Shown here: positions 60,978 to 64,000 of the stretch, in pieces | How positions within the stretch are numbered: position 1 is the first letter of the stretch | Layout: each line of letters begins with the position of its first letter | From: Azolla caroliniana | Lineage: Eukaryota; Polypodiophyta | Reading direction: 5' to 3' | NCBI GenBank assembly: GCA_043228905.1 | Contig: JBHGNT010000018.1 | Location: forward strand, 1,240,001 to 1,304,000 | DNA: 64,000 nucleotides | Made by a program: the position numbers and the translations under genes | Notes under the pieces: generated by a model | Told to the model about the DNA's origin: nothing | What the model saw: only the letters and a program-made list of their open reading frames with translations | Databases searched by the model: none

Positions 60978-62874
60978 GGTATCAAAATCTTGACAGGCAA
61001 TCAAAATAGAAACACTTTCACCTCACCACAATGCTGTTGTTGCTCCATGTGAACATGCAGCAGATTGTGGAGGTTGTAAAATGCAGAATTTGGCGTATGA
61101 CGCACAACTTGAAGCCAAAGAACAACAAGTCTTTGATTTAATTTCAAGGCTTGGAAGATTTGGGAGTGACTCTGGGAGCTTTATGAAGGGGATTATAGGA
61201 TGCAAATCTCCATTTCATTATCGTAACAAGGTATGAACCTTCATGGGGCTGAATTTTAAGATTCACAGCATGTTTGTAAAATGAATCATAAAGTTTAAAT
61301 TCTTGGCAATTATTTAAATAATTTAGTTTGCATAAACTATAATGTCTTCCCGTTGTTTGGTTTTGAACTATCCATACTTGCTGATTCAATATTATATAAA
61401 TCTCGCTTGACCATTGTAATGGATTGTTTGCTCTTTGAGCAGCCCCTTGGGTTTAATTTCACTGTAGAACATTGCTCTTGATGTAAATTTCAGCCCCTAC
61501 ATTGTCATTTACTTTAGCCATGTTGGATTCTTATCACTTGTTCAACTCATCTAAACTGATACTGCTACCTACATGTTTCTCTGTAGTAGTTCAAAAGTAA
61601 CATATATTAGGTTGTCTAATCTTTGTATACCCAACAAACACACTTTAGGATCCAATTTTCATGAGATACATGGATATATGGAAGGCATCTCAGCCACTTT
61701 GAGATGTATCACATCTGATTAGTATCCAAACAGTCTCTAGTAGGGGCACTCCTTACAAATTCTAATCTCTCCTCGGGACTAATTTTAGCATTCAAAGTTT
61801 TCTTCACAATATTCACACTACTTGTGTCCATTACCTGTTAAATTCTTTCGTTCATCATTGCTCTTGAGGCTTTAAAAGTCCATCTGTTTCTTGCTGATGC
61901 TCCACTTTGGAGTGTAAGGTCTTGTAAAATTTGTCCTAATTCTGTATCAGCAACTGAGATGGTCCATGTATCCAAAAACATGTGCTAAATAGCCAGTAGC
62001 AACAGGAGCATAGTCATAGGTTAGGTGGTGAGAAAATATGAATGATCAAACTTGACACACTTGCTTTCTAGATTTTTAAACATTGAGCCATTACAATAAA
62101 GTTTTATCTCATCTTATCTTCTATTCACTACACACATATTACAGATGGAGTTCTCTTATGGCACAAAGAAATGGACACCAAGAGATGAATTTGACAGTGC
62201 AGTACAATCTAACGAGAACGGATTTGCTTTAGGGCTACACGCACCAGGACGCTTTGATAAAGTTCTCTCCATCAATAAGTGCTTGTTGCAACAAGACTCT
62301 GCTAATAAGGTTCTTTAACAGCTGTACCTAATGCTACACAGAGTGAAAATAACTCTATGCATATATTTTTCTACAGAAGGGATTTTTTTTCCAGCTGGGT
62401 GTGTTTTGTTATCTCTAAGAAGATTGGCAGTTCATTCCAAAGTTGGTATTAAAATTTGCAAGAAGAAAGTTGCAAGTTATGAAGATATACTTCTTGCAGG
62501 TTCTTGAGATAGTTCAACATTATTGCAGTACTCGTACACAGGAGCTCCCACCATATGACACACATACACATCAGGGTTTTCTGAAACATCTCGTTATACG
62601 ATCTGGCAGGTATACTCTTTGTTGCCTACTCCTTGCTGTTTTTTGGGTTTTTATGTCCCACTTATACCAGGAAAGAAAACAACATAAAGACCTCAAAAAT
62701 AATGTGGAAAGTTACTTTCAACAGATTATTTTCAGTAACAGCTTAATGATTGATTGGTATAGAGAACCTGAAACAGGTGATATCCAGCTCATGGTGAATT
62801 TTGTGACTTCAGCATATGAACCTATGCTCCTACAGCCTTTAGTAAATGAGCTGGTAGCTGGAGTGCATGATGTG
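55981..62874 (+). CDS. RumA/TrmA-type RNA (uracil-C5) methyltransferase, 5' half (3' partial)
   Basis: Exons: 55981-56394, 60997-61230, 62145-62309, 62500-62609 and 62763-62874; GT/AG borders, phases match. The chosen start gives MVFVQCPTRTLPRFLLFAKP, like an organelle targeting peptide; an earlier in-frame ATG at 55882 adds a run of Glu from a GAA repeat. A TRAM-like domain follows (KGQRLEMLCESLAFKGKGV, ALPGERLIALITKKKGSFAE). Exon 2 gives the iron-sulfur cysteines of this family: CEHAADCGGCKMQ, then YDAQLEAKEQQVFDL and SPFHYRNK. Exons 3-5 give MEFSYGTKKW, FALGLHAPGRFDKVL, LPPYDTHTHQGFLKHLVIRS and LMVNFVTSAYEP. The SAM-binding and catalytic Cys parts are off the right edge. Such enzymes make m5U in rRNA or tRNA using SAM. 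Intron 1 is 4.6 kb. Confidence 0.85.
56630..56700. repeat. Dispersed repeat (copy 2)
   Basis: GATAGATAGATTCTATTATC, then TTCAGAGGTCAAATATAACC and CCTATGAGACCAAATTATTAC; resembles the copies at 38320, 60592 and 60827. Confidence 0.5.
56698..57083. repeat. 193-bp tandem duplication
   Basis: CACATAATACAT starts at 56698 and 56891; both units contain GTGAGTAGC, TTTACCAAT(G/A)AATGTTGCAATC and AAAGATGTGTGGAAAGCGTGG. Several substitutions and an indel separate the two. Confidence 0.85.
57650..60140 (-). mobile_element. LINE remnant in the methyltransferase intron
   Basis: On the - strand, pieces in sense order: 60136-59735 (endonuclease-RT linker, DAKTNWERLKDAILKVRYQH), about 59160-58860 (KKAFDTIARSELWKRIIEIG, VVKQGA-like, FGLCIDR) and 57992-57660 (LIQVQSFKYLGINVPSTNRW). 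Same family as the remnant at 11803-12625, which has FVQSFKYLGIDVRATNKW. An AT-rich unrelated stretch lies at 58000-58620. Many stops; dead. It is opposite in direction to the host gene. Confidence 0.7.
60592..60665. repeat. Dispersed repeat (copy 3)
   Basis: GAAAGAAAGATATATTAATG, then TTTTAAGAGGCCAAAATGGCC and TATAAGACCAAACAATAG. Related to copy 1. Confidence 0.6.
60827..60973. repeat. Dispersed repeat (copy 4) with GA microsatellite
   Basis: AAAGATATATTAATGTATTC, TTGGTCCATGAGACAATTG and CATTCATCAAAAGTAAAACT match copy 1 (38320-38440) closely in order. A run of about 20 GA units follows. Confidence 0.7.
61231..62144 (+). other. Second intron of the methyltransferase gene
   Basis: 914 bp, GTATGA...TTACAG. 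Noncoding; no element recognised. Confidence 0.75.
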
Positions 62875-64000
62875 GTAAGTTCAAAGTAGTGGTGTGTCCA
62901 TGTCTTTCTTCACCATTTTCAAATATGTATTTTTTATATACCCAGAGAAGCATCCTTATCTGTCTTCTAGTTTCTGGATGATGTGATTTTCATAGGTTTT
63001 CCTAAAATGAGTCTTCTAAAAGTGTAAGAATTTATATTTCCAGAGAAGCATCCATATCTGTATTCTAGTTTCTGGATAATGTGATTTTCACTGGTTTCCT
63101 AAAACGAGTCTTCTAAAAGTATAAGAATTTATATTTCCAGAGAAGCATCCATATCTGTATACTAGTTTCTGGATGATGTGATTTTCACAGGTTTTCCTAA
63201 AGTGAGTCTTCTAAAAGTGTGTGGAAGGAAATCTGGTGGGGTATATCATCATGATATGGGGGTCTGGCAGTGGCCAATGGAATTTAATAGAGCTACAGTC
63301 AACACGAATCACTCAAGAGTTTCTTACATTTTTTTTTTGCTTCAGGTTATGTTGAATAGGATGGAGATCCTTATCAAATAATGATATTAATTGGTCCTCC
63401 AATCAGGACATTCTGAGATTTCTGATTGTCTTTCTTGGACTGGGTTGTTTTTCTCCACTTTTCCATGCCATCTGCCTATTTTCTTTTACAGCTGAGAGAC
63501 CATCAAATTTATAGATGTGGTAGAAACTTGGATTGGTGGCACTACCTACTATATGAATGGGTGGCTATCTGGCATTCAAAGTTATGTATCATGCATGATA
63601 CTGTAGTTTTTCAACTGTGTGACTTAATCTGGGAATATTGATATTTTAGAATATTTATGTGTTTGTCTCGTAGACATCCAAGGGTTCTGTAGATAAATCT
63701 AGGCTGGAGAGACATCTGCATTCCAACCAATATGTCTAGCCATTTGCACTCACATTGCTATATAGCTCTCTCATAATACGTGTTTTTCACTATTATACAA
63801 TCAGCGACACATTTCTTTGCATGTTTTTGAATAATTTTCACACAAACCTGCACTCTTAGTATAGATAGTTGAGCATTACAATAAGACGGGGTGAATGTTA
63901 AGTAAAACGTTTGAATAGCTGTTTGTTTTATATTGTTGAGAACATCCAACTATAGCAAATCAAATCTCAGAATCTATGCACATGGCTTCATATAATTTGC
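62875..64000 (+). other. Intron of the methyltransferase gene, running off the window
   Basis: Begins GTAAGT. Holds a 97-bp tandem repeat. The next exons (SAM-binding part) were not found and are expected beyond 64000. Confidence 0.55.
62941..63225. repeat. 97-bp tandem repeat, three copies
   Basis: CCAGAGAAGCATCC recurs at about 62942, 63040 and 63137, each followed by TTCTGGAT(G/A)ATGTGATTTTCA and GAGTCTTCTAAAAGT. Lies in an intron. Confidence 0.85.

Larger units (their letters stand above)
56395..60996 (+). other. First intron of the methyltransferase gene (4.6 kb)
   Basis: Begins GTACAC and ends TTGACAG. It contains a 193-bp tandem duplication, LINE debris on the opposite strand, three copies of a dispersed repeat and a GA microsatellite (about 60935-60973) ending only about 25 bases before the acceptor. 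Confidence 0.75.

Overview
The window looks like nuclear DNA of a flowering plant or other seed plant. The evidence is plant-type gene families with short GT/AG introns, an organellar ribosome recycling factor, an AGC-VIII kinase with the plant-type DFD motif, and a dense load of Ty1/copia, Ty3/gypsy, LINE and hAT elements, many of them nested. Species and clade cannot be fixed from the sequence alone. Four host genes are visible. All product names rest on motifs and family knowledge; no database search was possible.

Left part (1-8.5 kb). A YY1-type C2H2 zinc-finger gene runs on the + strand (exons from 1494 to 4217; the first exon is not found and probably lies off the left edge). It is followed by a 142-bp tandem repeat. 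A complete eight-exon gene on the - strand (6191-8481) encodes a mitochondrial-type ribosome recycling factor of 277 aa, with a telo-box array just upstream of its start.

Transposon cluster (8.7-26.4 kb). In order: a decayed LINE 3' end; a hAT-type MITE with a 9-bp flanking repeat; a - strand LINE remnant; the 3' half of a chromodomain gypsy element (- strand) whose LTR carries heat-shock-element-like sequence; the 3' half of a copia element (- strand); the 5' half of a gypsy element (+ strand); the 3' end of a second copia copy (+ strand) holding a 502-bp solo LTR with its 5-bp target duplication; a LINE RT fragment; and a broken hAT transposase gene.

Middle (26.4-39.7 kb). Mostly AT-rich noncoding DNA, including about 540-bp tandem repeats at 27.6-29.2 kb. 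A complete two-exon AGC-VIII protein kinase gene (31268-33361, - strand, 492 aa) has microsatellites and a 73-bp tandem repeat upstream.

Nest of elements (39.7-55.3 kb). A - strand LINE with ORF1, endonuclease and RT is split by a copia element (40155-51413, target duplication CATTT). That copia is itself split by a younger, nearly intact copia in the opposite orientation (43470-49003, target duplication GACCC). The younger one has LTRs that differ by one substitution and one GA unit, and a single in-frame stop.

Right part (55.9-64 kb). The 5' half of a RumA/TrmA-type RNA methyltransferase gene (+ strand) has a 4.6-kb first intron filled with LINE debris and repeats, and runs off the right edge.

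The most notable observations are a conserved, highly charged C-terminal extension on the copia polyprotein seen in three copies; heat-shock-like elements in the gypsy LTR; tRNA-like A/B-box modules at the edge of LTRs; and a plant LINE whose ORF1 looks coiled-coil plus RNA-binding rather than CCHC.
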